From: Oxytricha trifallax
Lineage: Eukaryota > Ciliophora > Spirotrichea > Sporadotrichida > Oxytrichidae
Length of the DNA: 64,000 nucleotides
NCBI GenBank assembly: GCA_000711775.1
Contig: ARYC01001312.1
Location: 40,791 to 104,790 of the forward strand
Direction: 5' to 3'
Shown: positions 1 through 10,775 of the stretch, piece by piece
Layout of the letters: every line of letters begins with the position of its first letter
Position numbering within the stretch: position 1 is the stretch's first letter
Made by a program: the position numbers and the translations under genes
The notes under the pieces: model-generated
What the model saw: only the letters and a program-made list of their open reading frames with translations
The model's database searches: none
What the model was told of the DNA's origin: nothing

Positions 1-69
1 TCAACCTATTTTACAGAGTTGCAGAAGAAGCAAGCAAAAATATAGATGTTGAGAACAATTTCATTTTGA
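1..69 (+). CDS. 3' end of an unknown coding frame (partial)
   Basis: The window opens inside a plus-strand frame that reads STYFTELQKKQ and stops at TGA 67-69. The Lys/Gln-rich text and purine-first codons look coding, but 22 residues cannot be assigned. The same frame continues after the TGA into the next entry, so the two could belong to one decayed gene. Confidence 0.3.
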
Positions 70-81
70 AAAATTAAATTT

Positions 82-447
82 ATGGCTCATAATAATCATG
101 AATTACACTAAGATATCACAAATCGAATAATATATTAGGCTTTATCAATGTTTGATGAAGGAGACATCATGCTTAAGTTTAAAGGAGACCGATTAGATTA
201 CCCTCTTCTAGTACTTGCAGAAGTAAGAAAGTTGTAATCATCAATTCTGCAAGTAGTTTTGAGTGGATTTTAGAGCTTTTTGCCTCTGAACTTATTAGTT
301 GCAGTTTAAGGAGTCTTCTCATTTATTATGACTTTAGAGTCATTGTGGGATGAGTTGGACTTCCTTGAATGCATGAAGAAATTGCGAGCTTATGGTGTTT
401 TAGATGGAAGAATATTCGAATAGTCTAGGATGAGTGGATCTACTTGA
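82..447 (+). CDS. hypothetical protein, 121 aa
   Basis: A continuous frame runs from ATG 82 to TGA 445-447 when TAA/TAG are Gln. It begins MAHNNHELHQDI and has a hydrophobic middle (VVLSGF...FLPLNLLVAV) followed by a charged C-terminal third (WDELDFLECMKKLR). I do not recognise the family. The ATG follows an AT-rich leader. The frame ends 24 bp before the ANT target duplication of TBE copy A, so the transposon landed immediately downstream. It could be a macronuclear-destined segment or a germline-limited gene. Confidence 0.5.
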
Positions 448-471
448 TTTTGTGTTGAAGGTAGGTATATT

Positions 472-549
472 CAAAACCCCAAAACCCCTTAATGAGGTTT
501 ATAAGTGCTTTGATTTGTAGGGAATTTGTTAGGGGTTGGGGTTATTAAT
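472..549 (+). repeat. Left terminal inverted repeat of TBE A (78 bp)
   Basis: This 78-bp arm matches the reverse complement of 4477-4554 without visible mismatch. It starts with two C4A4-type telomere units, then the TBE-specific block GAGGTTTATAAGTGCTTTG. The inner half (GGAATTTGTTAGGGG) differs from copies B and F, so A belongs to a separate subfamily. Confidence 0.93.
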
Positions 550-590
550 AGGTTTTAATGTGAAATTTATAGTAAATGTATTTAATTTAA

Positions 591-2038
591 TCACTCAAAA
601 TGCACTTTTGGATCATGTGGGAGAGGTCTGAAGTTTATTTTACTTAACCACAACTCTATCTTCTCTAATGTTATGTCTGATCTAGAGTTTGGTTTTAAGA
701 TTATTGATTCTGCCATTTATTTTAATGATTGAGATACTCTGTTTTTGTCTATAAATTACTTGATTCTTTACTTAGCATCTTTCTCACACCTTGTAGAGTA
801 GTAATCATTCCGAGGCATGTCGCACTCTATTATTATTGCTGCTAAAGCCCACACATCCCATTGATAGTCTCCATCTCTCCAGTCTTCTCTTTCAGGATAA
901 TAGCCTGGAGTTCCCATAACACTTCCTAGCCTTGATACTTCTACCCTTAATGCTCTGTTGAAGTCAATAATTGTCACTCTTACAGGTGAGAAGTTTATCA
1001 TAATATTCTCTGGTTTCAAATCTCTATGAACAAAGCCTAACTTATGTAGCTCTTTTATACCTTGTAAGGTTTAAGTTGCTATCAAAGCAAGCTACTTATG
1101 ATTCCTTTGATCAGTAATAAAATCTCTGAGGGTCATTTCATAGAATGGGAGTCTGAAAGCAACATGATCCTTCGCAAGGAGAACAGCATCTAGCTTGATT
1201 TAGTAACTACACTCTTTAAACTTTGCTTGAGTGAGTACTTGATACTCATTTGTGAACTCCATCTAATATTTATTATCACTTAAGAGATAGTTGAAGGGAT
1301 ACACCTTGTATGCATACTGATGATCATTGATAACTTTCTTATCAAAGGAGTCTTCTAATATAAGGTAGCTTTAAAGTGAAGTGTCTAGGTCAACTTAGGC
1401 AAGAACTGGAATCTTTTTATATTGAATTTTAACCATAATCTTTGTGATTTCAGATGCTAGTAGGTTGCGTGATTTCCTCACATATTCTGATTCGCAAGCT
1501 TGTTCGAGCTCTACCATTTTCGAAGATTCTCTTGCTTTTCTTTTGTTAAGTAGCTTCAATTCATCTTCATGCTTTTCAATCTCTAAATCTTTCTTGTGAG
1601 CTTTTAAAAGATGCTTCCTTAAATCTCTAGTATGAGCATACTGCTTATGGCACTCGAAGCAATCATACTTTCCGTCGATTTTATCGTGCTTTAAGTATAC
1701 TGTTGGCTTGGCTTCTCTAGCTCTTTCATATGCCTATACCAACTAGATTTATGAGCGAAGTCTCTCTCACACTTCTCACAAAAGTATACTTCTACTTCTT
1801 CAGTTTGTATAGGAATTTCATTCATACCTTTCTCCTCTTCTCTGTCTCCCACACACTTGTTTGCCATTTATTTTCTATTATTAATTTCTATTTTAATAAC
1901 AGAGACCTCAAGTGATAGCTCTGGTAGTTCTTTATGAGAGTTCATCTCACAGCTATCACACTTTTTATTGCTGCCAAAGGTAAGTCTCGTTTAGTTTGAT
2001 GAAAGGGCTGTTGTTTTTCTTAAAATGTTAGCGCTCAT
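591..2038 (-). CDS. TBE zinc-finger/protein-kinase protein (57-kDa ORF), one frameshift
   Basis: The frame reads from ATG at 2038 (MSANILRK) to TGA at 591-593. In order it has two C2H2-type fingers (CEKC...H and CFEC...HLLKAH), a basic linker, then a kinase-like C-terminal half. The catalytic loop HRDLKPENIM is present, but the DFG site reads DFN and the activation segment ends GTPGYYPERE. A one-base deletion near 1720-1726, just after the first finger (HMKE), breaks the frame; copy B shows how it should continue. The length minus one base gives about 482 codons, close to the 492 of copy B. It is divergently transcribed from the 22-kDa-type gene across a repeat-rich spacer. Confidence 0.88.
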
Positions 2039-2603
2039 ATTTAAATTTGAATTTAAAATTATAAAACTGCCTCTATAACTGAGAGCTTATATGAGAGCTT
2101 TGCAAGCCTACAAGTTTCAAGGGAAGTTCTTATAGTATGAGAGAAGAATTATGAGTGTTAAGAGACGATCCAGTTCTACATATGGGTGAGGAAGTAACCA
2201 TTTTTACTTTCAATAATAAGTTGATTATAGTACGTACCGATTTAGGAAGTGCACCTAATTAAGTACGTACTGCTTTAGGAGGTATTTTGTGATTTTATGA
2301 TTAAAATTAGGGTGCTCCTAATTAAGTACTAGCTTTAATTAATGCTCCTAATAAGATACTAGCATTTTAGGAGCTGCTCCTAATTAAGCACGTACCAATT
2401 TAAATTTAAAAATATGGAACTATAACAGTAGAAATTGATATCAATCTCTCAAGTTTGAAACCAGTTCTCAAAACTTTCTCCATATCCTTCTTAGAGGTTG
2501 ACCTCCTATAGGATGCCCATATTTAATAGTAAGTTTTACAGAGGTAAATAATTGAAATCAATAAACTTAAATTTGAATATCATTTCTTAGATCTGTAAAC
2601 AAG
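2039..2603. promoter_or_regulatory. Bidirectional spacer of TBE A with repeated CTCCTAATTAAGTAC motifs
   Basis: This 565-bp spacer separates the divergent kinase and 22-kDa-type genes. It contains several copies of GTAC/CTCCTAATTAAG motifs between about 2220 and 2400. A block near 2490-2545 containing AGGTTGACCTCCTATA recurs at about 7455-7510 in copy B. A shorter AGGTTGAC core also lies upstream of the 22-kDa-type gene in copies D and E. That retention suggests a shared promoter or protein-binding site. Function is inferred. Confidence 0.55.
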
Positions 2604-3399
2604 ATGGAGTCAATGAATGATGCAATGAAAAGAGTGCAAGCACAAGAATTGATTCAAAGATTTAGAAGCAAGGAGGATTTGCACCGCTACCTGGTGCAGC
2701 AAGGTAATGAACTTATAGTAACTCAATTTGGTTATATAGTTGGTTTGTTCTTGCCAACGATGGAAGGTACCAAAATTTCATTTCTAAGGGCGATACTCTG
2801 CGAAGGAAGAAAGCATTTAAAACTTAAGATGTAAAGTTTGCAGAGATTCCAAACTATCCAGAAATCTCAGTGACTAACTTATATGATGATGCTATGAACG
2901 ACCCAGAGGTTTCGCTGTACCTGCCTACTAAGAAGCAGTTGTCAAATAAACTGCCTGAAAGAAACTATTTCTTTGGCATACTTGCAACAATTAAAGGTGA
3001 TTACTTGAAAGAAATTATTCAAGAATCTCATAAGAAAAGGTACAGCATCTCTTCAGAAGATAAGGACAAACAAGGGATCAAGATAAGTGAGAGCTGGCTA
3101 TCAGAGCTGCAGAAGCACCCTTATATTTCAAGTAAGATTTGTAGCTTAACTCTTTAGAAAAATCTGGTACTGGCATCTTCTTGATGAAGGAATAGAGCAA
3201 GCTTCACAGAGAGCGAAAGTCGCAGACAAAGTATGAAGTCAGCAAGAGACTTTATTCAAATATTCAGCCACCAGAGTCAATGAACATAGATGCTGGAGCT
3301 GGCAGTAAGAGAAGAAACTTAGGAGGAGGGAAGCAGGGAAGAAAGAAAGTAGAAGAAAAGAAAGAGAAGCCAGCTCCCTCTAAAGAATTTTAAATGTGA
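2604..3399 (+). CDS. TBE 22-kDa-type protein with spliced C-terminal tail, one frameshift
   Basis: It starts at ATG 2604 (MESMNDAMKR) and ends at TGA 3397-3399. Conserved stations shared with the other copies are FRSKEDLHRYL, LFLPTMEGTKISFL, NYPEISVTNLY and LPTKKQLSNKLPER. A single-base shift lies near 2803-2815. A 26-nt GT..AG intron (3132-3157) interrupts the frame. Splicing adds KSGTGIFLMKE and a basic tail with MNIDAGAGSKRR. Without splicing the frame stops at 3180-3182, giving about 22 kDa. The stop lies 9 bp from the convergent transposase stop. Biochemical function is unknown. Confidence 0.85.
3132..3157 (+). other. 26-nt intron in TBE A 22-kDa-type gene
   Basis: The segment starts GTAAG and ends CTTTAG. 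Removing it joins ISK to the tail KSGTGIFLMKE, which is conserved in four other copies whose intron sequences differ. The short length is plausible for ciliate introns. Confidence 0.75.
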
Positions 3400-3408
3400 C
3401 TTATATAT

Positions 3409-4473
3409 TCATTAACTTAACTACAAAACTTATTTATATAAATTCACTCTCCCTTCTTTAGCACACTTTTAAGCCAATTAATTATCTACTCTCTTCGCTG
3501 AGCTTTTAATAAAGTCTACTGTATCGATAGGTAGGTCATGCATCAAGTGATATAGCAGCAGTTTCTTGTAATGACCTTTTAATATTCCCCAGTAGAACTC
3601 AATTCCATTAAACTATGGACTGTAAGGTACGTTGAACACTGGCGTTATTCTAAGTTGTTCATAACTCTTCCTTGTTTCTTTGGTCTTATGAACAGAAAGA
3701 TTATCAACGAATAGTATAATCTCTTATTCAGGGTACTTCTCTCTCAGCTGTTCTAAGAACTTTATATACTACTCTGTCTTAATAGAGCGAGGATGAATAA
3801 GATAAGTTTCTAAACCAGTATCCTCGCTAATTCCTCCAAGAATAGCCATTGTTTAATCCTTGACTTTCTAGTCATATACTTCTATGTTGCTATGGCTCTT
3901 ATACCAAGACTTCTAGATGAAAGTGTTGAATGTAAACACAGCCTCGTCAGCATGAATAAACTTAATATTATTCTATTAGGCTCTCTGCATTTAATTATAA
4001 ATATAATTTAAGTTGTTGTTGTAAAATGGCAGAGTGAAATCAATTACTCTCTTGATACGATTTACACCTTTGTAAGAGATACCATTTCGTTTATAGATGT
4101 TTGCAACAGACTATGCAGAGATCTTCAACTCAGGGAACTGGCGATGAAACATAATAGCTCGTTAGTCGAGAGAGAAGTGAGCCCAATACTTCAAAGTTTT
4201 TTCATTAATAAGATAGTCAATATGCTTCTATAGAAACTTAGACTTCCTCTTAGGCTAAGAATTCAGCTATTATTGCTTTAATTACACAGCTTTCAAGCAG
4301 TGAGAACGAACAGTTGAGGGACTACGCTTTAAGAGCAGTGCAATAGACTTATAGTTCAGTACTGGTTTGAGTTATTCACTATACATATCACATCCATAAC
4401 GCAGTTTAAACACTAAATCTATATACTCTTCATCATAAATAGACCCCAAAAGCTTGTAATTTTTGTCTCGCAT
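3409..4473 (-). CDS. TBE transposase (42-kDa ORF), intact, DD34E
   Basis: An uninterrupted 354-codon frame runs from ATG at 4473 (MRDKNYKLLGSIYDEEY) to TGA at 3409-3411. An N-terminal helix-turn-helix-like part (NYKSIALLLKRSPSTVRSH) precedes the DDE core. The catalytic residues are D in IHADEAVF, D in LFVDNLSVHKT, and E in SPQFNGIEFYWG, with 34 residues between the last two. This spacing is typical of the IS630/Tc1/mariner superfamily. The predicted mass of about 42 kDa matches the known TBE transposase. It is the only transposase in the window with no frameshift or stop. Confidence 0.95.
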
Positions 4474-4476
4474 TTA

Positions 4477-4554
4477 ATTAATAACCCCAACCCCTAACAA
4501 ATTCCCTACAAATCAAAGCACTTATAAACCTCATTAAGGGGTTTTGGGGTTTTG
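4477..4554 (-). repeat. Right terminal inverted repeat of TBE A
   Basis: Inverted copy of 472-549, ending GGGGTTTTGGGGTTTTG directly before the ATT duplication at 4555-4557. The transposase ATG lies 4 bp inside this arm, so its promoter must lie within or very near the repeat. Confidence 0.93.
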
Positions 4555-4557
4555 ATT

Positions 4558-5406
4558 CTGAAGTTAATATAATCATTATAGTTTTTAAATTATTTTAACC
4601 TTTCCTGTAATAATTACTGTTAGTTAAGTAGTTTTATTCCACTTAGAAGCATATAAATTCCTAATATTGCAAATTAGTATATTTTATTATTATTAGAATT
4701 TTATTTTGAAATTTAATTGTTGATTGAATCATTTTTAGGTAATATATATGTTCAATCTTCTTATCTAGAAAAGATATCGTAAATGGCACAGAGTTTTAAT
4801 ATCAGATTGATCATATTTAATCAACAATAGTTGATATAAACTTAACTTCAGCATAATTAAAATTTTGGTAGCAGCAGCTTTTTGATTAATACCAAATTAA
4901 TATTATTCTTTTTTATGTAATGTTAACATTTTTCTTTTTTTTCATTTGAACATCAACAATATTCAAAGATTAAACCTCTAACTGAAACTATAATATTAAT
5001 GCTACCTCTATGATAATTAGTCATAATTTTTTAAAAAATTGTTGTTTTTTGAACACTTAAATACACAATAATGTATAAAATGGATGTATTGAAAGTGGAA
5101 TCTTTCAAATATTCGAGTATTTTGCCATTTAGATATAAATAAAAATATTGTTTGTCTTTCTTCAATACTTTAAAAATAATTATATTAATTATAATGATAT
5201 TAATAACATGATCACCATGATGTCCTTGAGACTCCTCAATCTAATTGTGTGGTCACAAACAAGAATCAAATCTTTTTATAATACTTTATTGATAAGCTTT
5301 TGGAATACTCACTGAATTTCATCTCTTTCTTCTGTTGTCATTACTCTTATGTCCATTCGTCTTGTTGTTTCTCTTCCATCTGGTCTCATCCTTTATTTGC
5401 GATCAC
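4558..5406. other. 849-bp spacer between TBE A and TBE B, with one small coding block
   Basis: The first 650 bp are AT-rich with no supported gene. At 5309-5389 on the minus strand a frame from ATG 5389 reads MRPDGRETTRRMDIRV and MTTEERDEIQ. It meets a splice-donor-like CA|GTGAGT at its end, so it may be a first exon. A second coding-like stretch (RLRSLKDIM) lies near 5210-5240 on the same strand. TBE B begins about 20 bp upstream of the ATG. Confidence 0.4.
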
Positions 5407-5409
5407 AAT

Positions 5410-5494
5410 CAAAACCCCAAAACCCCTTAGTGAGGTTTATAAGTGCTTTGATTTGTAGGGTATAGTTGGGGTCTTATTGGGGTTAGTAGAGAAA
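5410..5494 (+). repeat. Left terminal inverted repeat of TBE B (85 bp)
   Basis: It matches the reverse complement of 9439-9523. The outer 17 bp are telomere-like and the inner part ends GGGGTTAGTAGAGAAA. Confidence 0.93.
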
Positions 5495-5517
5495 ACGCAG
5501 GTTTTTAATGAATTTAA

Positions 5518-6996
5518 TCAATATTCAATGAGTATTACTGTACTTAATTCAAACAAATTTTATCTGCTTATCTTTGTGATACCTCTTGAATTTAGCAGTC
5601 TGTAGTTGTTCTAGTATATCATCCAATGATTATCGTGGATATGCTGAGCTTTTACGATGACCATCTCAACTATCTTCTTAATTTCATTGCATATTTCATC
5701 TTGCTTAATATGTTTAGCAGCCAAACTTATTGATTATTTCTCATGTTTTGTTCCAAAGTATGACATACTTTCCATATCGCACTCTAAGATAATTGCAGCT
5801 ACCGCCCAAACATCCCATTAGACAGACCCATTTGTCCATTTCTCTCTTATAGGGAAGTATCCTGGAGTGCCTAAAACCTTAGCTAAAGTCACTATCTCTT
5901 GTCTTATTGCTCTGTTGAAATATATGACTACTACTTCTAAAGGGCAGAGATTTAGCATTACATTTTCTGGCTTCAAATCTCTATGAACATACCCTAGATC
6001 ATGGAGCTCTTTCACACCCTTAGTCATATCTGTGAGTATCTCATTCAAATCATCAGGATATCTATTATGGTAGAGATACTCTCTTAGAGTCATTTCAAAC
6101 TTCTTGAGTCTCAAAGCAATAAAACCATGACCAAGTATAACTCCGTCGAGCTTAGCTAAGTTCTTGCATTATCTTTTCTAAGCCTCTCTCAGTACTATGT
6201 ATTCATTTGCAAACTCATTTTAATATTGCTCGTTCTTAATGAGATACTTGAATGGATATACCTTGTATGCGAATTCATCAACAACTATAAGTTTTACCTT
6301 GTTAGGTACGTCAATATTCAAATAGTTTTCAATACAGCTGCTTATGTCGACTGCATTTAATGCAGGTATATACATTGCTCTCTCTTATAAGCATGCAATA
6401 TACATACCATTTGCTGGTTGGTTCATTGACTCAAACCGCTTCTATCTCTTAAGTCTCTCCTACTGCTCTATTTGTGAATCAAGAGAGTTATTTTTTCTTT
6501 TAGCAGGTACAAGCTTTTAAGTTTCCTCATCTTTAATCAGGAATTCGCTTAGATGATGCTTTTGCATATGTCTCTTTACTTTAGCTGAGTGAGTATAAGA
6601 CTTCATGCAGGTAGTGCATTAATATCTACCATCTACTTTATGATGCTTGAAGTAGATCTTAGCTCTACCAGAGTGTACCTCTTTGATGTGTCTCTTCAAG
6701 CTTGACTCAGTTGAGAAGAAATTTTAGCAGTCTTCACATTAAAACGTTTTAATTTTTTCTATTGGTTGCTGTTCCTTATCTTCCTCAACCAATTCAACTT
6801 ATGTTTAAACTCCCATCTCAGCACTCTACTTCTTGTTTTAAACTTAAATTTTAAAGACCTCAGCTTCAAACTCTAGAGCTCTTAGCTCTACCTCCTTTTC
6901 AATATAAATTACTTCTGGTTTCTTGGAGGAGCCAAAGTTGAGCAATGATTAACCTGTTCCAAGAGAAACTGCCTTACGATTTAAGTTAGCCGCCAT
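5518..6996 (-). CDS. TBE zinc-finger/kinase protein (57-kDa ORF), 492 codons
   Basis: A continuous frame runs from ATG 6996 (MAANLNRKAVSLGTG) to TGA 5518-5520. Two C2H2 fingers lie at about residues 87-151 (CEDC...HIKEVH, then CTTC...HMQKHH). A kinase-like domain follows, with VHRDLKPENVM and GTPGYFPIREKW. The DFG site reads YFN: the metal-binding Asp is Tyr, so this copy is a likely pseudokinase. Comparison with copy F shows a one-base shift near 5640; the ancestral end was probably LDDIL...IKFV with a stop at 5549-5551. So the last residues here are out of the ancestral frame although the frame stays open. Confidence 0.9.
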
Positions 6997-7562
6997 GTTT
7001 AAATTCAAATTTAAATTTCTATTATTAATAAGTAAAAACCTCACTGGCTATACTAACTTTGTATAGGAGCTGGCACTGCAACAACAATGGTTGATTCTTA
7101 GGTGTTAGACATCATATTTATACTTAGTTTATAACTATAAATTTTCTAATTTTATGCTTAATATTTTTAATTTTGGTACCAACTGAGAATAAATTCAGGT
7201 TGGTACTGGTACCAATTAGGTTTTGAACCATTTTGGAACTTTTCCATTAAAACCTCATTAGTTTAAAACTAGGTACTAATTAAGTTTTGGTACTATTAAA
7301 TTGGTACCAATTAAAATTAAACGAATTTAGTACCAGTACTAATTAAATTTAAACAAATTTAGTACTAATTTAATGGAACTAAATTGATAAAAATGGAGCT
7401 CCATCTCTGAAGTTTGTTACAGCTTCTGCCAGCTTTCTCCACGTATCCTTACCAGGTTGACCTCCTATAAGATGCCCATATTTAATACTAAGATTTTTAA
7501 CAGTAGGATCCAGAACTCTATATATTAAAATTTGAAACTCAATAACAAGAGAAGGAACAAGG
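6997..7562. promoter_or_regulatory. Bidirectional spacer of TBE B with GGTACC/TACTAATTAA repeats
   Basis: This divergent spacer holds many GGTACCAATTA and AGTACTAATTAA units between about 7180 and 7380. It also carries the block AGGTTGACCTCCTATA near 7465-7480, shared with TBE A. The motif family differs in sequence from A but has the same placement, suggesting rapidly turning-over binding-site arrays. Regulatory function is inferred. Confidence 0.5.
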
Positions 7563-8352
7563 ATGGAATCTATAAGTACTGCAATGAAGAGGGTTGAAGC
7601 TTAAGAAATGATATCAAGATTTAGAAGCAAGGAGAACTCTATCGATACCTCACTTAGCATGGTAAGCATGTGACAAAAACTTAATCATATACTATAGTGG
7701 GTTTATTCCTTCCAACGATGGAAGGTACCAAAATTTCATTCTTAAAAGCTATACTCTGCGATGAGAAGAAAGCCTTCAAAAACAGTGATATAAAGTTGAT
7801 AGATATACCAAACTACCCAGAGATTTCAGTCACTAATCTCTACGAGGATGCGATGAAAGAAGAAGAGTTGGTAGTTTATCTTCCTACCAAGAAACAACTC
7901 TCTAACAAGCTTCCAGAAAGGAGCTTCTTCTTTGGAGTTCTTGGCACTTTAAGAGAGAGTTACCTCAGAGAGATCATTGAAGAAGCTCACAAAAAACGCT
8001 ACTCTATTTCTCCTGAAGATTAAAAGAAGCAAGGCATACTAATAAGCGAGACCTGGCTCGCTGAGCTTAAGAAGCACCCATTCCTCTCTAGTAAGCTTTG
8101 ATTCATAACTTTGTAGGGAAACCTGGAACTGGTATATTCCTAATGAAAGAGCATGCGAAGGTTCACAGAGAGAGAAAGTCATAGACTATTTATGAAGTGA
8201 GCAAAAGACTTTATAAAGATGTCTAAAAGCTAGAAGAAATGAACATAGATGCAGGAGCTGGCACAAAGAGAAGAAATATGGGTCCAAGCAAGCCTTAAGA
8301 AGAGGAGAAGAAAGAGAAGCCAAACCCCTTTATGGGCCAATTTAATATGTGA
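7563..8352 (+). CDS. TBE 22-kDa-type protein with spliced tail, one frameshift
   Basis: It starts at ATG 7563 (MESISTAMKR) and ends at TGA 8350-8352. A one-base deletion near 7632 (after FRSKE) breaks the N-terminal part. Downstream, LFLPTMEGTKISFL, NYPEISVTNLYEDAM and LPTKKQLSNKLPER are intact. A 26-nt intron at 8091-8116 joins LSS to KPGTGIFLMKE, followed by HRERKSQTIYEVSKRLY and MNIDAGAGTKRR. The tail is acidic/basic and ends in FNM before the stop, parallel to the other copies. It converges on the transposase gene. Confidence 0.85.
8091..8116 (+). other. 26-nt intron in TBE B 22-kDa-type gene
   Basis: GTAAGC...TTGTAG. It has the same position and length as in TBE A but a different internal sequence. 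Its removal restores the frame to KPGTGIFLMKE. Confidence 0.75.
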
Positions 8353-8358
8353 ATATAT

Positions 8359-9421
8359 TCATTCGTTTAAATCTAAAACTTATTTATAAACATTCATTCT
8401 TCCTTCTCTCGCACAAACTGTTGTCTTATCTACGCTTACTCTCTACAGCTGCTTTGAATCAAGTCTACTGTATCGATAGGCAAGTCATGCATAAGATGAT
8501 ACAGCAGCAGCTTCTTGTAGTGAGTCTTGATTTAACTCCAGTAGAATTCTATTCCATTAAATTAAGGACTATAAGGAACGTTATAAACAGGAGTTATGTT
8601 TAGGTCTTCATAAGCTTTCTTAGACTCCTTAGTCTTATGAACTGAAAGGTTATCAACAAACAGGATGATCTCTTGGTTGCTATACTTCTCTCTGAGCTTA
8701 TGTAGGAACTCTATATACTACTCTCGCTTAATAGAGCGAGGGTGAATCACATAACTCTCTAAGCCTGAATCTTCACTTATACTAGCTAAAATTGCATGGG
8801 TAACTACCTTCACTTTTTAGTCATAAACTTCTATATTATCATACTTCTTATACCTAGACTTATTAATAAAAGTGTTGAAAGTAAACACAGCTTCATCTGC
8901 ATGTATGAACTTGATGTTATTATCAATAGCTCTCTGCATTTAATCATATATATATTTTAATTATTACTATAAAATGGCACTGTAAAATCAATCACTCTCT
9001 TCACTCTGTTGACAGTCTTGAAAGTAATACCATTTCTTCTATAAATATTGGCTATAGTCTAAGGAGAGATACGCATGTCAGGAAACCTGCGATGAAACAT
9101 CACAGCTCGCTAGTCTAATGGAAAGTGTGCCCAATACTTCAAAGTCTTAGAGTCGCAGAGGAAGTCAATATGATGCTGTGAGAACTTTTATTTTCTAGCA
9201 GGATGCTTTCAAGTACCAGAATTAAAATGCTAAACAGCTAACATGCAGTGATACCTAACAGTAGAGGCACTCTTGTGTAAGAGCTTTGCAATAGCTGCAT
9301 AATTCAATACTGGTTTGACTTAATCTATATTAATACTCGTACCATACCTAAGCTGAAGCAGTAAATCTAAATATTTCTCATCATAAATCGACCCTAAATT
9401 TCGCTAATTTCTATTTCTCAT
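8359..9421 (-). pseudogene. TBE transposase, broken by a nonsense codon and a frameshift
   Basis: It starts at ATG 9421 (MRNRN). It aligns with the intact copy A throughout: AIAKLLHKSASTVRYHC, FHRRFPDMRISPQ, IHADEAVF, LFVDNLSVHKT and SPQFNGIEFYW are all present, so the DD34E residues survive. An in-frame TGA at 9209-9211 and a one-base shift near 8945-8965 disable it. The C-terminus is also changed. It is likely dead unless supplied in trans. Confidence 0.88.
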
Positions 9422-9438
9422 TTTGTAAATAGGCCTAA

Positions 9439-9523
9439 TTTCTCTACTAACCCCAATAAGACCCCAACTATACCCTACAAATCAAAGCACTTATAAACCT
9501 CACTAAGGGGTTTTGGGGTTTTG
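9439..9523 (-). repeat. Right terminal inverted repeat of TBE B
   Basis: Inverted copy of 5410-5494; followed by the AAT duplication at 9524-9526. Confidence 0.93.
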
Positions 9524-9851
9524 AATCAAATTATCTCAATTTCTAATCTGAGTTATAAGTTTAATTCATAACTTTATATGAAAATATTGGTTCTTTAAAT
9601 TATGAATTAATTTGTAAGTTTTTGATATGATAACTAGGGTTAAATCAAAATTGATAAAGTAAGCATGTTTTTTTTATATATTTTATGTATAAAATGGCTT
9701 TGTTAAAAAATTATAGGGTCTGCATCATCAAATATACAAGCTTGTCATTAGAAGTAGAATTTCTAATAAGTCTAAAATAAAGAGTCTTATGAAGTCAATG
9801 GTACTTGGTTAGTTTCTAGCATAAAACTTCCTCTGATTTTTATTTACTTTT

Positions 9852-10124
9852 TCAATTCATTATGCCTTCTATCCAAAGAAGTTCCTCTTTATCAACTTTG
9901 TCGTAGAAACCTGCTATGCCCCTGGTTATTATTAGCTTCATTTTTTAAAGTTCAGAGATAGTGGTGCTAGTCAATAGGCGAATACTAGATTCTCCTGTAT
10001 CAAATCTTATTTGAAACTTTGCACTTGTTATCGTATAGTTTAGGTGAAAATGCTTGAAAAATTTGATTTAATTAGCTTTATTATTAATAAGAATTGTCAG
10101 AGTTGAAGCTATAATAAAACCCAT
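9852..10124 (-). CDS. hypothetical protein segment, 90 codons
   Basis: The frame runs from ATG 10124 (MGFIIASTLT) to TGA 9852-9854 and stays open upstream to about 10160. Codons are strongly purine-first. The text FQIRFDTGESSIRL, LTSTTISEL and GFYDKVDKEELLWIEG looks like genuine protein. It is not recognised. It may be the 3' block of the minus-strand gene whose other block lies at 10379-10775. Confidence 0.5.
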
Positions 10125-10378
10125 CCTATTTAGTTCTTTATAATTTCTGTAGCTAATTATTCATTAAGATCTTATATTTTAAGTACTAAATAGTGTTTTG
10201 AGTCTCTTTTAAGCAGGGAATAAAGTCCACTTTATTTTGTAAGTTTAAATCAGGTAAGTGGTTTTATTCTCCTTCTCAAGAGTCTTAGTAGTAGTATTGA
10301 TCGCATTTTAACTTTATCATCCTTAGAGTATCAATCTTCTTCTTTATCTTAATTTATGACTTATATGTGGTAAGGTAG

Positions 10379-10775
10379 TCATTTATACTTTAAATATCTT
10401 ATTAGGTTTGAACCGACAATCAATTAGTCAATTAGAAATCTTATAAAAATAGGAATAATTATGTTTAATTCTGAGTAATGGATTTTAAGATTCTCTATTA
10501 TCCAGAGCAGTTGTTTGAAATTTATTTACTTGTTGATATTTGAGATAAGTTTTAGTAAATGAAAAGTCATTGTTTCCCAAGATGAGCTGAGTATATGAGA
10601 TAATCCACTAAGAATTGAATTCCAGGCAGTTAAATCTGAGCTTTGTTAACTAATTTTCTACTTTTCTTATAGTTTCTATTGCAACTAATGTTATTTATAC
10701 TTGTTGGTGTAGACCCCCCCCCAATTTAATTTTTATAAGAATTCATTGAATGGAGTAGGAATTAGGACAACTTTT
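10379..10775 (-). CDS. hypothetical leucine/isoleucine-rich protein segment
   Basis: A 130-codon minus-strand frame ends at TGA 10379-10381. It reads WNSILSGLSHILSSSWETM, FKQLLWIIENLKIHYSEL and IIIPIFIRFLIDQLIVG, which is amphipathic and helix-rich. A run of nine C (10714-10722) lies inside the frame as Gly codons. No family is recognised. It may be a macronuclear-destined segment joined elsewhere to the block at 9852-10124. Confidence 0.45.

Larger units (their letters stand above)
472..4554. mobile_element. TBE copy A (telomere-bearing element), complete, 4083 bp
   Basis: Both ends carry the telomere-like CAAAACCCCAAAACCCC followed by TTAATGAGG. The element is bounded by the direct repeat ATT at 469-471 and 4555-4557, matching the 3-bp ANT target duplication known for hypotrich TBEs. 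It holds the three expected genes: a zinc-finger/kinase gene (minus), a 22-kDa-type gene (plus) and a transposase (minus). The transposase is intact; the other two genes each have one single-base frameshift. TBEs are germline-limited, and Oxytricha TBE transposases are known to take part in genome rearrangement. Confidence 0.95.
5410..9523. mobile_element. TBE copy B, complete, 4114 bp
   Basis: The ends are CAAAACCCCAAAACCCC plus TTAGTGAGG, flanked by the direct repeat AAT at 5407-5409 and 9524-9526. The gene order and orientation are the same as TBE A. The kinase gene is nearly whole, while the 22-kDa-type gene and transposase carry disabling lesions. Its inverted repeats match those of copy F in the inner half (TATAGTTGGGGTCTTATTGG), so B and F are one subfamily. 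Confidence 0.95.

Noticed and set aside
1730..1915. Plus-strand ATG frame within the TBE A kinase gene
   Set aside because: Antisense to the zinc-finger region; Leu/Phe-rich shadow.
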